A stretch of DNA of 7,454 nucleotides from CAZLXG01 sp964563585 (GCA_964563585.1 CAZLXG010000081.1:1-7454); one strand, 5' to 3'; positions 1-6,968 are shown, counted from the first letter of the stretch. Numbers and translations are program-made. Notes: generated by a model not told the origin, from the letters alone.

Positions 1-777
1 AGCCTAAAAAATTTAATGTTTCGTTTGCGTGCCCTTGTGGTTATTCTACCTAACACGGCTTATAACCCTTATAGAGGAGTTACTGTGAAATTTCCGTTAC
101 AATTACAATTTAAAGATTCAACTTATTGCTCTCCTATTGGTAAAAATAAAGTTGTGACTTCACGTTATGGTTGGCGTCACGGAAGAGCTCATAAAGGTAT
201 TGATATCGATTTAGTTACTGGTGATAGTTTATATGCGATGTTTGATGGTATTGTGAGATTGTCTAGATATAGCAGAGGTCACGGAAAAACAGTTGTTATA
301 AGGCATTTTAATGGGTTAGAAACTACGTATGCGCATTTATCTAAATATGGTGTTAAAGAAAATGATACGTTAAAGCGTGGCGCATATTTAGGTAAAGGCG
401 GGACTTCAGGAAATGCTAGAGGTAGCCATTTACATTTGGTAATAAATTACAAAGGTGTTTCTATAAATCCTGAATATCTATTTGCTTTTAATGATGAAAA
501 CACCATTAGGTCTCAAGAACTTTGGGTTACAAAAAAATGGACACGTCCTTTTTTACATAATTCAAAAAGACAAAGTAAAATTATACCGTTACTATCTGAA
601 AGTGATGCCATTGCGAGTTTAATAAAGCAACGTGAAATCTATATCGTGAAACGTGGTGATACTCTATCTAGAATATCTGCAAGAAACAATGTAACTATAG
701 CTTCACTCTGTAATACCAATGCAATAAAACACAATGCTTTAATACGAATTGGTCAAAAATTGATTATAGAAAAATAG
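1..777 (+). CDS. M23-family metallopeptidase (LytM-type endopeptidase) with C-terminal LysM domain, possibly 5'-partial
   Basis: Predicted secreted or periplasmic zinc endopeptidase that cuts peptide cross-links in peptidoglycan, in cell-wall remodelling or daughter-cell separation. Numbering from the ATG at 16, the M23 core spans about residues 45-155. It has the HxxxD zinc motif (H59, D63), the central Y-A-H with H107, and the H-L-H motif (H138, H140). By analogy to LytM, H59, D63 and H140 bind zinc, while H107 and H138 are catalytic; all are present, so it should be active. A LysM peptidoglycan-binding domain fills about residues 207-251 (YIVKRGDTLSRIS to IGQKLII), and the protein ends right after it, as usual. 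The frame is open back to base 1 without a stop, so the true start may lie outside the window. The ATG at 16 would give only a weak signal peptide (MFRLRALVVIL). It is the only intact long gene on the plus strand, and decayed DNA follows it. The family call is firm; the start is not. Confidence 0.9.
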   Translation, partial: SLKNLMFRLRALVVILPNTAYNPYRGVTVKFPLQLQFKDSTYCSPIGKNKVVTSRYGWRHGRAHKGIDIDLVTGDSLYAMFDGIVRLSRYSRGHGKTVVIRHFNGLETTYAHLSKYGVKENDTLKRGAYLGKGGTSGNARGSHLHLVINYKGVSINPEYLFAFNDENTIRSQELWVTKKWTRPFLHNSKRQSKIIPLLSESDAIASLIKQREIYIVKRGDTLSRISARNNVTIASLCNTNAIKHNALIRIGQKLIIEK

Positions 778-778
778 T

Positions 779-948
779 AATAGGCTCATTAATATCAATA
801 GAAATTGCTTCACCCGTTTCAATTGTTTTAAATCGTTTGGCCATTTACCGTAAATGATATTTCATGCTTACCATTATCCAATTATTTCTGGATTGTATTT
901 TCAACAAACAAATCATATGTAATAATACGCTTAAACGGCACAGAGAAA
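779..948 (-). pseudogene. Decayed fragment of an unidentified beta-rich protein
   Basis: Reading the minus strand from about 948 gives protein-like sequence: SVPFKRIITYDLFVENTIQK, a TAA stop at 884-882, then LDNGKHEISFTVNGQTI. That frame then closes. Removing one T from the run at 833-830 lets the reading continue as KTIETGEAISIDINEPITI, which ends at a stop (766-764) inside the end of the M23 gene. One nonsense mutation plus one frameshift thus restores a coherent stretch of about 57 residues. It alternates polar and hydrophobic residues like beta strands, with N-G turns typical of secreted or immunoglobulin-like folds. No start codon or promoter is visible. I do not recognise the parent family. 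It abuts a histidine-kinase remnant on the other strand near 949, suggesting a rearrangement scar. Chance resemblance in AT-rich DNA is possible. Confidence 0.35.
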
Positions 949-1170
949 TTAATGGAAAATGCTTTTATCACTATCAATTTAACGAGTAATGTAGATGTAA
1001 TACATTTCATGATTGAAAATAATTTTGATTCAAATGAAATATCTGATGAAAAAGAAATTGGATTAGATAAAATAAACCTAATTGAAGGCAATCGTATTCA
1101 TATAGAAGCACATAAAATACTAATTGGTCAAACTTATAAAAGTGAAGTTAATAAGTTGTATAATAATTAA
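949..1170 (+). pseudogene. Remnant of a LytS/YpdA-type sensor histidine kinase (C-terminal ATPase domain)
   Basis: The frame from the ATG at 952 encodes 72 residues that resemble the end of the GHKL ATPase domain of Bacteroidetes LytS-type histidine kinases. It begins with LMENAF, like the N-box (VENAFKHG) without its K-H-G. Next come ITINLTSNVDVIHFMIENNF, matching the beta strands before the G-box, and EIGLDKINL, where the family has GIGLxNxxxRL. It ends with a GNRIHIEAH...YKSEVNKLY tail like the usual final strands. The N-box histidine, the first G of the G-box and the R-L helix are missing, and the dimerisation domain with the phosphorylated histidine is absent, so it cannot work as a kinase. 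No start region is evident. It ends tail-to-tail with the dioxygenase-like gene, overlapping its stop by a few bases. It could instead be a short free-standing protein, but the partial family match favours decay. Confidence 0.45.
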
Positions 1171-1793
1171 TATGTTGCATTTTCTTTGCCAAGAATAATA
1201 TCTCTTTCGGCTACAAATAATCCTTCTTTTTTATCAAGCTTAAGAATTCTATTCGGATTTGTTTGTTCAACCTTTGTTCGACAATCATCCGTTAATAATG
1301 GGTCGTTATCAAAAAGAAAAGATTCAATTTTATATTCTGGTTTTTTAGGCTCTTTTATAATTGGGTGAATTTGTGTTAATTCGTTCCCATAAATATATTT
1401 ACCTGGAACAAAAGTGTAGAATGTATAACGTCCGTCAGCATCAGTTTTAACCCAACCTCTATGGTGAACATAACGTTTTTTATTATGTCTTTTTAGAACA
1501 AAATCTCCACTTTCATCGGCTTGTTCTATAAATAAGAGCACATTTTTTGCAGGAGTAACACCATCATTTTGATAAATAATACCTGTAATTTTTACTTTAT
1601 TTGATTTTGAAGCAAAATCAGGAATTGTATCTGTATTATTAAGTCGTTTTTCTGAATAATCATAAATAGGACTTCTTTTCTTATAGTTAACAGTAACTTT
1701 TTCTAGAATATTATCAGGAGAATTTTGAGCGGTTAGAATATTAAAATTACTTAAAAAACAAGTAATACAAATAAGTGCGATTAGGTTTTTCAT
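1167..1793 (-). CDS. Secreted intradiol ring-cleavage dioxygenase-like protein
   Basis: A 208-residue exported protein of the intradiol (catechol/protocatechuate) dioxygenase-like superfamily common in Bacteroidetes. Residues 1-23 form a signal peptide (MKNLIALICI...LTAQ, cleavage after A-Q), and a linker to about 65 follows. The beta-sandwich domain starts at VKITGIIYQNDGVTPAKNV and contains HRGWVKTDADGRYTFYT (111-127), PGKYIYGN (130-137) and IKEP...FDNDPLL. True enzymes hold ferric iron with two Tyr and two His. Here Y108 and Y133 could be the tyrosines, but the expected A-H-I-H motif reads T-Q-I-H (140-143): the first histidine is Q141, and only H143 remains. Ring-cleaving activity is therefore doubtful; the fold may serve another role, such as binding or a changed metal site. 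The start is the only ATG placing the signal peptide first. It stands alone, with its own candidate -7 box, and converges on decayed DNA. Fold call strong, function unsure. Confidence 0.82.
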   Translation of the reverse strand: MKNLIALICITCFLSNFNILTAQNSPDNILEKVTVNYKKRSPIYDYSEKRLNNTDTIPDFASKSNKVKITGIIYQNDGVTPAKNVLLFIEQADESGDFVLKRHNKKRYVHHRGWVKTDADGRYTFYTFVPGKYIYGNELTQIHPIIKEPKKPEYKIESFLFDNDPLLTDDCRTKVEQTNPNRILKLDKKEGLFVAERDIILGKENATY

Positions 1794-1817
1794 GGGGCGT
1801 ATGTTTATTAATCAGCT

Positions 1818-1825
1818 CAAAACTA
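1818..1825 (-). promoter_or_regulatory. Candidate -7 promoter box for the dioxygenase-like gene
   Basis: The minus strand reads TAGTTTTG, an exact match to the Bacteroidetes TAnnTTTG box. It lies 24 bases before the ATG at 1793. No TTG is present at the -33 position, so the site is only half supported. The rest of the 176-base gap up to the glycosyltransferase gene holds no clear terminator. Confidence 0.35.
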
Positions 1826-1969
1826 ATCAACTAAGTGCTTTATGTTTAAAATACTCGTTTGAAGTATTAAATTTTACGATTAATGGATGAAATACAGTGG
1901 ATTTTAACAAAAACGTAAATAATATTTATGTGTTTTGCTTGCTTTATCGGTTTAATATTATGGCAATAG

Positions 1970-3016
1970 TTATTTTAAAATAGTATTTATAGCTCTTATC
2001 CAGTCATCAATTGAAGAATCGTTAGTGTTTAAAGCTAAACTTCCATTGCCATAAGGCTCATAAATATTTTGATTAGTAACTTTAAAGAAACCTACAGTTG
2101 GTGTTAGTGATGCACTTGCTAAATGCATAATACCATTGTCAGCAGCAATAAATACAGATGTATTATTGATTATCGCTCCCATTTCGTGAATATCTTTACT
2201 ATAAAAATTTGGCGCTTTAAATGAAATTTTTGAAATATTCTCAACAGGAAGCATTTCAATAATATTATAGTTTGAATATTCTTTTAATAATCTACTATAC
2301 AGGGTTTCCCAGCAATCTTCAGAATAACATTTGTCATTAGTTGCATTAGTATAAATACAAATTGTTTTATTATTATTTTTAACAAGATTATTTAATATTT
2401 CTCTTCCTTTTTCAATTTCTGAATCACTCAATTTTATATTTAAAGTTGGGACTTTCTTATTGTTTTCTTTAAAACTAAGTTTGGTTAAATAATAGCGTAA
2501 ATTATAAATAGGGTATTTTGATATATGCTCATAATCTGTATGTATTTGCTGAATTTCTTCATCAACTTCCCCAAAAATTTTAAAAGGCGCTTTAGCAAAC
2601 TTTGTTGAAAGCCTTCCCGAAGATGAATTTTTATCGCCATTAATCACTAGGTCGTAACGCTTACTTCTTATTGAAAACCAACACATACCGTAATTAATTA
2701 AATGGTTAAATGGTTTTCTTGGTAGTTGAATTATTTTATCTATTTGCTCGTAATTTTCAAAAACAGGATAGGCTACTCCTCCTTTTACAAATAAATCAAT
2801 TTTACAATCTGGAAATGTTATAATTAGCTCTTGAATTAAAGGTGTCAACAATAATTGATTACCTAATTTATGATTTGGTCTAGAAATTAATATCTTTTTT
2901 ATATCTACTTTATGTTTTAAATCAATTTTTGTATTAGAATATGATTTACCAACATTTTTTGTAAGCCTTTCCATTATTCTAGTTCTTACAAAATTTAAAG
3001 GTTTTAAAATATTCAT
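1970..3016 (-). CDS. Glycosyltransferase family 9 (ADP-heptose:LPS heptosyltransferase-like)
   Basis: A 348-residue GT-B-fold glycosyltransferase, probably cytoplasmic and membrane-associated, that adds a sugar to the core of lipopolysaccharide or a related surface glycan. After a basic leader, the N-terminal Rossmann domain begins at KILISRPNHKLGNQLLLTP (41-59), followed by KIDLFVKGG (72-80) and KRYDLVINGDKNSSSGRLS (119-137). The C-terminal nucleotide-sugar domain carries KTICIYTNATNDKCYS (217-231) and the family signature AADNGIMHLASA (291-302), with D293, G295 and H298 conserved. The length is normal. Classical WaaC/WaaF enzymes have G-D-x-x-x-T-x-P, whose Asp is the proposed base; here it is G52-N53. 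I remember this N-type in other flavobacterial members, so it is likely a subfamily trait. The donor sugar cannot be deduced. The gene begins 34 bases after the EamA transporter gene ends, and the two share the start context AGTATATGAATAT, consistent with co-transcription. Confidence 0.9.
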   Translation of the reverse strand: MNILKPLNFVRTRIMERLTKNVGKSYSNTKIDLKHKVDIKKILISRPNHKLGNQLLLTPLIQELIITFPDCKIDLFVKGGVAYPVFENYEQIDKIIQLPRKPFNHLINYGMCWFSIRSKRYDLVINGDKNSSSGRLSTKFAKAPFKIFGEVDEEIQQIHTDYEHISKYPIYNLRYYLTKLSFKENNKKVPTLNIKLSDSEIEKGREILNNLVKNNNKTICIYTNATNDKCYSEDCWETLYSRLLKEYSNYNIIEMLPVENISKISFKAPNFYSKDIHEMGAIINNTSVFIAADNGIMHLASASLTPTVGFFKVTNQNIYEPYGNGSLALNTNDSSIDDWIRAINTILK

Positions 3017-3050
3017 ATACTAATTTTTGTGATTTGGCTTTGTATAAAGC

Positions 3051-3965
3051 TTAGCGTCCTATAAATCTTAATTTAATTTTCCTTTTAGACGTTATAAAGT
3101 ATACTCCTGTTAAAAGAATTACAGCTGCAATTATAGTTTGAATACTTAATGATTCATCTAAAATATACCAACCCAAAACTATAGCTATTACTGGATTTAC
3201 ATAAGCAGAAGTTGATACTTTTTCTGTTGATACATTTTTTAGTAAATAATTGAAAGCAGTAAATGCAACAATACCACCAAATACAATTAATAATATTAAT
3301 GACCATTGTACTGGTGAACTCCAATTTACAGGAGAAACCCATGTTTCATTAAAAAACAAGCTAGTTAATACTAATAAAAATCCTGCAATAAGCATTTGGT
3401 AACCCGTACTGACAAAGAAATTAGAAGGTAAATCGGCTTTTGAAACAAATACGCTAGCATAACTCCAACTTAACACACAGGTAAGTATCATAAACATACC
3501 CAATAAGCTTTCTTCGTTTGTAATTAATGATTTTTGGCTTACTAAAAGATACATGCCAATAATACCCAAAATAATTCCTATTACAGATTTACTTTGTATT
3601 TTTTTGCCATCAATAAGTCGCATTAAAAGTAATACAAATAAAGGTTGCGTTGAAGCTTCAAGTGCTGCAAAACCGCTATCTACATACCTAAGTGCCCATA
3701 TAAAAACACCATTACCATAAACAAGAAATAAAAATCCTGCAATAGCACAATTAATAAATTGTTTTCTAGTAATTTTTAGACTTAACTTTAAGAATTTTGC
3801 AATAACGAATATCAATAATCCTGCACTAGTAAAGCGAATAGACGATACAAAAAATGGAGGTAATTCTGTTACAGCAATTTTGTTTAGGAGATATGTAGAA
3901 CCCCAAATAACATATATAGCGAAAAACGACAAAATAATTAATGTAGTTTTTCGTGATATATTCAT
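3051..3965 (-). CDS. EamA/DMT-superfamily transporter (10 TM, YedA/RhaT-like permease)
   Basis: A 304-residue inner-membrane protein of the drug/metabolite transporter superfamily, made of two tandem EamA repeats of five helices. Repeat one (about 8-143) opens with the signature YVIWGSTYLLNKIAV (18-32) and includes GFAALEASTQPLFVLLLM (98-115), the usual conserved helix 4 region. Repeat two (about 152-292) includes WSYASVFVSK (167-176) and ends with SAYVNPVIAIVLGWYILDES (253-272), the matching conserved helix with the acidic D-E that follows it. The C-terminus is basic (KRKIKLRFIGR), as expected for a cytoplasmic tail. Members export or import amino acids, nucleosides or other small metabolites; sequence alone does not give the substrate or direction. 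The ATG at 3965 starts just before the first helix. The gap to the upstream cold-shock gene is only 49 bases and has no -7 box, so it may be read as part of that unit. Confidence 0.92.
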   Translation of the reverse strand: MNISRKTTLIILSFFAIYVIWGSTYLLNKIAVTELPPFFVSSIRFTSAGLLIFVIAKFLKLSLKITRKQFINCAIAGFLFLVYGNGVFIWALRYVDSGFAALEASTQPLFVLLLMRLIDGKKIQSKSVIGIILGIIGMYLLVSQKSLITNEESLLGMFMILTCVLSWSYASVFVSKADLPSNFFVSTGYQMLIAGFLLVLTSLFFNETWVSPVNWSSPVQWSLILLIVFGGIVAFTAFNYLLKNVSTEKVSTSAYVNPVIAIVLGWYILDESLSIQTIIAAVILLTGVYFITSKRKIKLRFIGR

Positions 3966-3987
3966 ATACTTATTGAATATAAATGTT

Positions 3988-4003
3988 AACTATTAGAATA
4001 GTT
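3988..4003. repeat. 16-bp palindrome between cold-shock and EamA genes
   Basis: AACTATTAGAATAGTT is a perfect palindrome-type dyad (AACTATT, two bases, AATAGTT), 11 bases past the cold-shock stop codon. As RNA it would form a weak, AU-rich hairpin without a U-run. It may be a weak terminator or processing signal, or chance in AT-rich DNA. Confidence 0.25.
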
Positions 4004-4014
4004 TATATGAAAGA

Positions 4015-4464
4015 TTAAATTTTCTTAACTCGAACGGCATTCATGCCTTTTAATCCACGTTCCAATTCGTAAGAAACTTTATCATTTTCTTCAATGTCTT
4101 CAAGTAAACCGCTTACATGAACAAAATATTTTTCTTGATTGATACTGTCTAGAATAAATCCGAAGCCTTTTGAATGATCGAAAAAAGATACTTTTCCTTC
4201 TTTATTTTTAGGTTCTTCTTCTCTATCTTCTTTTTTAGGTACACCAAGTTCGATACTTTCTGCCTCAATCTTTTCACGTAATGCTGGATCTGGCGGTGTA
4301 TCTGTTAAGTTACCGTTGAAATCTACATATGCAAACTGAATACCTTGTGGGTTTTCTTTAGCTTCTAGCTTACGGGCTTCTTTCTTTTTTTTCTTATCTT
4401 CTCTTTTCTTTAAGCGTTTTTTTTCTTTTTCAATCTTATTAAATGTTACTTGTGATTTTGCCAT
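4015..4464 (-). CDS. Cold-shock-domain protein with Lys/Arg-rich N-terminal extension
   Basis: A 149-residue cytoplasmic nucleic-acid-binding protein. The C-terminal cold-shock domain (about 89-149) is a five-strand OB fold that binds single-stranded RNA or DNA. It shows EGKVSFFDHSKGFGFILD (89-106) with RNP1 K99-G-F-G-F-I104, then RNP2 Y113-F-V-H-V117 and the typical GLKGMNAVRVKK ending. Ahead of it lies a very basic, probably helical stretch (10-35, mostly K, R and E), then a linker with GIQFAYVDFNGNLTDTPPDP (41-60) that likely contacts nucleic acid or ribosomes. A plain CspA is about 65-70 residues, so this is the long form seen in Flavobacteriia, where I remember it near RNA helicase genes. 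Here a DEAH-box helicase gene lies just upstream. The likely role is melting RNA structure at low temperature or under stress. The ATG at 4464 follows an A/T-rich leader containing a GC-rich dyad that may regulate it. Confidence 0.93.
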   Translation of the reverse strand: MAKSQVTFNKIEKEKKRLKKREDKKKKKEARKLEAKENPQGIQFAYVDFNGNLTDTPPDPALREKIEAESIELGVPKKEDREEEPKNKEGKVSFFDHSKGFGFILDSINQEKYFVHVSGLLEDIEENDKVSYELERGLKGMNAVRVKKI

Positions 4465-4501
4465 AGTTTAAAATTCCTGTCTTATTAAGTGTTATTGTAT
4501 A

Positions 4502-4517
4502 GGCGTAAATGTACGCC
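4502..4517. promoter_or_regulatory. GC-rich dyad upstream of the cold-shock gene
   Basis: GGCGTA-AATG-TACGCC is a perfect 6-bp inverted repeat with a 4-base centre, in an 89-base AT-rich gap between the helicase stop and the cold-shock ATG (38 bases before it). It stands out because of its G/C content. In the minus direction no U-run follows, so it makes a poor intrinsic terminator. It could be an operator or a 5'-leader hairpin of the cold-shock mRNA. On the minus strand it contains TACATTTA, one base off the -7 consensus. Confidence 0.35.
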
Positions 4518-4553
4518 ATATTTTATTATTTAGTCGTAAATTGTGTTGAAAGC

Positions 4554-6122
4554 TTAATCTTCTGGTGGATATCCGTGAATAGATTCGAAAATTTCATCAA
4601 AATTTGAACGTAAATATGCGTTTAGTTTTTTTCTATAATCGCCTTTTAGCCAATCAACAAAATTGAATGTGCTCTTACTAATACATTTTGTATATCGGTT
4701 AATTCTAAAATCAACATCATCACCCAATTTCTTTGCTAATGCTAAGGCATCATAGACATCTTCACTATTTTCAATACAAATTTTTGCATGTTGTTCAATA
4801 GAACGTTCTAACACCACTTTTGATGATTCTCCACCTCTAATAGACTCAATATATGTTTTTTGAATATCGAAATATACTTCTTTAGATTTAGAAAATTCTG
4901 ATCTTAAATCGTCAGGCATTTCATATCTAAAATTACTCTCTAGTTCTTCATCACTTAATATAGCATCTAAATAGTAGTTTGGTGATCTAAATATTTTTTG
5001 CCAATCTAAATCGTCTCCCCAAGGTCCAAATCGATGAAAATTGTTTCCTAAATCGATTACAGAAAAGGTGCTTTTATTTTCTAAAATACGAGAACCACGA
5101 CCAATCATTTGGTAATATAATGTTAACGATTTTGTAGCTCGATTTAAAATAATACTTTCAACCGTTGGCTCATCAAAACCAGTCGTTAAAATACTAACAG
5201 AGGTTAAAATTGCATCGGGTGTTTTCTTAAACCATTGCAGTATAAGTGCGCGTTCTTTTTTACTATTAGTATTATCTAAATGGGCAACTGGATAACCGGC
5301 TGCTCTAAAAGTATCGTAAACATGTAACGATGTATTAATACCGTTATTGAAAATTAAAGTCTTTTTGCCTTTTGCACGTTCTTCATATGCTTGTATTAAC
5401 TTAGAAAGCATATCATTATCGGTATACAAATCTTCTGAAGATTTTACTGTATAATCTCCATTTGCACCAACAACTAACGAGGTTAAACCTACATTATATG
5501 AAAACATTTCGGCACGAGACAGAAACCCATTTTCAATTAAAGATTCAATAGTTTCACCAACAATTAATTCATCATAATTATCAGTCATAGGAAGTTCCAT
5601 ACTAGAACTTAAAGGCGTTGCCGTAACACCTAAAATAAACGACTGATTAAAAAATTTAAATAATTTTGTAAATGAATTGTAATGTGCTTCATCAATAATT
5701 ACTAAGCCAATGTCAGAAATATCAAGTTTATCATCTTGTAATCTATTGTTTAAAGTTTCAACCATAGCAACAAAACAGCTATAATTTCCTTGATTACTTA
5801 AATCGGCTTTACTATCAATAACCTTATTATCAACAGCAAATTCTGTAAGCATATTAGATGTTTGCTTACATAATTCTATACGATGCGTCATCACTAACAC
5901 CTTCTTTTTGTGATGTTTTAAATACTGACGAACAATTTCTGAAAAAATAACTGTTTTCCCTCCACCAGTTGGTAATTGATATAATAAATGATAATCTTTA
6001 GGAGATTCTTCAAAGCTTTTAAAAATTTTATCGATAGCTCCTTTTTGGTAGCTATATAAATCTTTACCTGCTTTTCTTTCTTCTAATTCTGTTATAGATA
6101 TGTCCATTTTCTGAATTTGCAA
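4554..6122 (-). CDS. DEAD/DEAH-box superfamily 2 helicase (ResIII/XPB-like)
   Basis: An ATP-dependent nucleic-acid helicase or translocase, cytoplasmic. From the first ATG it has 522 residues. Both RecA-like domains are intact: a Q-motif-like SYQKGAID (24-31), motif I PTGGGKT (51-57), motif Ia MTHRIEL, motif II DEAH (144-147), motif III TATP (167-170), motif IV KTLIF (254-258), motif V TTGFDEP (313-319) and motif VI QMIGRGSR (338-345). The remaining 175 residues are a charged, mostly helical tail with no recognised domain. The layout matches stand-alone SF2 proteins of the ResIII/RAD25 group found on flavobacterial chromosomes, whose exact substrate is unknown; no nuclease or methylase lies nearby to suggest restriction. 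Two starts are possible. A -7 box at 6134-6127 would put the transcript start almost on the first ATG, so the second ATG at 6107 (MDISITELEE), preceded by CAGAAA, may be the true start, giving 517 residues. The 89-base gap to the cold-shock gene suggests related RNA roles (inference). Confidence 0.93.
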   Translation of the reverse strand: MQIQKMDISITELEERKAGKDLYSYQKGAIDKIFKSFEESPKDYHLLYQLPTGGGKTVIFSEIVRQYLKHHKKKVLVMTHRIELCKQTSNMLTEFAVDNKVIDSKADLSNQGNYSCFVAMVETLNNRLQDDKLDISDIGLVIIDEAHYNSFTKLFKFFNQSFILGVTATPLSSSMELPMTDNYDELIVGETIESLIENGFLSRAEMFSYNVGLTSLVVGANGDYTVKSSEDLYTDNDMLSKLIQAYEERAKGKKTLIFNNGINTSLHVYDTFRAAGYPVAHLDNTNSKKERALILQWFKKTPDAILTSVSILTTGFDEPTVESIILNRATKSLTLYYQMIGRGSRILENKSTFSVIDLGNNFHRFGPWGDDLDWQKIFRSPNYYLDAILSDEELESNFRYEMPDDLRSEFSKSKEVYFDIQKTYIESIRGGESSKVVLERSIEQHAKICIENSEDVYDALALAKKLGDDVDFRINRYTKCISKSTFNFVDWLKGDYRKKLNAYLRSNFDEIFESIHGYPPED

Positions 6123-6126
6123 TGTG

Positions 6127-6134
6127 CAAAAATA
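6127..6134 (-). promoter_or_regulatory. Candidate -7 promoter box for the helicase gene
   Basis: The minus strand reads TATTTTTG, an exact TAnnTTTG match. It ends 5 bases before the first helicase ATG (6122) and 20 bases before the second (6107). At the -33 position it has GTC, not TTG. If real, transcription begins near 6122-6120, which favours translation from 6107. Confidence 0.35.
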
Positions 6135-6187
6135 CCACCTTTTAAGGGTTTTTGACGAATGTTTTTAGTGAAAAATGTAATGAAATT

Positions 6188-6241
6188 AAAACTTGATAGA
6201 AATGATGTTTGTAGATAATGATATTTGTCTGAAAACTTGAT
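6188..6241 (+). repeat. Pair of 10-bp direct repeats upstream of the helicase gene
   Basis: AAAACTTGAT occurs at 6188-6197 and again at 6232-6241, 44 bases apart, within the 142-base gap between the helicase and the secreted-protein gene. Both lie upstream of the candidate -7 box. They could be activator sites, but a 10-bp match in AT-rich DNA can arise by chance. Confidence 0.2.
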
Positions 6242-6264
6242 GTTTATAAGTTAGTGGAATTAAA

Positions 6265-6936
6265 TTATTCTTTAACAATAATAATAGTGGCTTTTACACC
6301 TGTTGAAAGGTTCCATTGGTTTCCTGAAATCAAATTACCTTGGTCATCCATAACTTTAAATTCTGCAGTATTGGGTAAAGCGTATCCTTCATTTAAGGCT
6401 AAAAAATCAATTTTATTAAAACCTTTTTTCAATTCTAATTTAAAACTTTTATTGCCATTAGTTAACTTAACACGGTATTCAAGAATTTCATCGTTTACTG
6501 AAATTCTTATATAGTCACCATCTTCAAGACCAAAATCTCTATAAGTAACACGAATAAATTTCGATTTGGTTTTAAAATCTCCAAAGTATTGATCTGTTTT
6601 ACTTCCTTTTGTACCTAAACCTAATTCAACTTCTAAAGCTTTATTCTTTTTATTAAATTGCTTTTCGTAAAGTTCTCCAGGGTTCCCAAATTTTTCACCA
6701 AACATAGAAAATTCCTTTTTTGGTAAATTAATATTAGTGTTTGTTTTTGGTACAGACATACCATTAATAGTATTATTATTTATGGGTTTAGATGGTAATA
6801 AGGTTTTAGTATCAATAGAATCTTTTTTACTCTTTATTGCAGGAATTGAAGTTGACTTATTTTTACTATCAATTTGAGCTTCTACAGTTATTGTAAAAGC
6901 TAATAATAGTAATAATATAAAATAAAATTTTTGCAC
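6265..6936 (-). CDS. Secreted Flavobacteriia-specific protein of unknown function (C-terminal beta-sandwich-like domain)
   Basis: A 223-residue exported protein. Residues 1-20 are a clear signal peptide (QKFYFILLLLLAFTITVEA, then Q). A low-complexity linker rich in S, K, N and T runs to about 70, then a motif FSMFGEKFGNPGELYEKQF (76-94). The C-terminal domain (about 120-223) alternates strands: FIRVTYRDFGLEDGDYIRIS (127-146), KGFNKIDFLALNEG (171-184), PNTAEFKVMDDQG (188-200), and GNQWNLSTGVKATIIIVKE at the end. I remember this closing pattern (DxGDxIRI, NxIxFxALN, PNTAEF, WNL) as a conserved flavobacterial family; its role is unknown. It resembles a C2-like or carbohydrate-binding sandwich, but that is only inference. 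Translation starts at GTG: no ATG lies upstream before the in-frame stop TGA at 6960-6958, and the signal peptide begins right after the GTG. It has its own -7 box and an overlapping dyad. Confidence 0.85.
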   Translation of the reverse strand: MQKFYFILLLLLAFTITVEAQIDSKNKSTSIPAIKSKKDSIDTKTLLPSKPINNNTINGMSVPKTNTNINLPKKEFSMFGEKFGNPGELYEKQFNKKNKALEVELGLGTKGSKTDQYFGDFKTKSKFIRVTYRDFGLEDGDYIRISVNDEILEYRVKLTNGNKSFKLELKKGFNKIDFLALNEGYALPNTAEFKVMDDQGNLISGNQWNLSTGVKATIIIVKE

Positions 6937-6958
6937 TTTATTTTGTTCTTTTAAAATT

Positions 6959-6966
6959 CAAAGATA
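6959..6966 (-). promoter_or_regulatory. Candidate -7 promoter box for the secreted-protein gene
   Basis: The minus strand reads TATCTTTG, an exact TAnnTTTG match, 22 bases before the GTG start. Exactly 19 bases further upstream is ATG (6988-6986), two of three bases of the -33 TTG. This is the best-supported vegetative promoter in the window. Confidence 0.5.
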
Positions 6967-6968
6967 TT

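Noticed and set aside
882..1091. 69-codon minus-strand ORF
   Set aside because: Its upstream two thirds are the antisense of the histidine-kinase remnant. Only the last part (below about 948) reads as protein, and that is reported as a pseudogene fragment.
1186..1368. 60-codon plus-strand ORF
   Set aside because: It lies antisense inside the well-supported dioxygenase-like gene and shows no family features.
1824..1841. 18-base similarity (16 of 18) between minus 1841-1824 and plus 7051-7068 (AAARCACTTAGTTRATTA)
   Set aside because: In AT-rich DNA of this length several such matches are expected by chance, and neither copy lies at an equivalent promoter position.
3154..3342. 62-codon minus-strand ORF in another frame
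   Set aside because: It is nested in the EamA transporter gene; its Cys/Tyr/Trp-rich composition is typical of an out-of-frame shadow.
6254..6514. 86-codon plus-strand ORF
   Set aside because: It is antisense to the conserved C-terminal domain of the secreted protein, which has the stronger coding signal.
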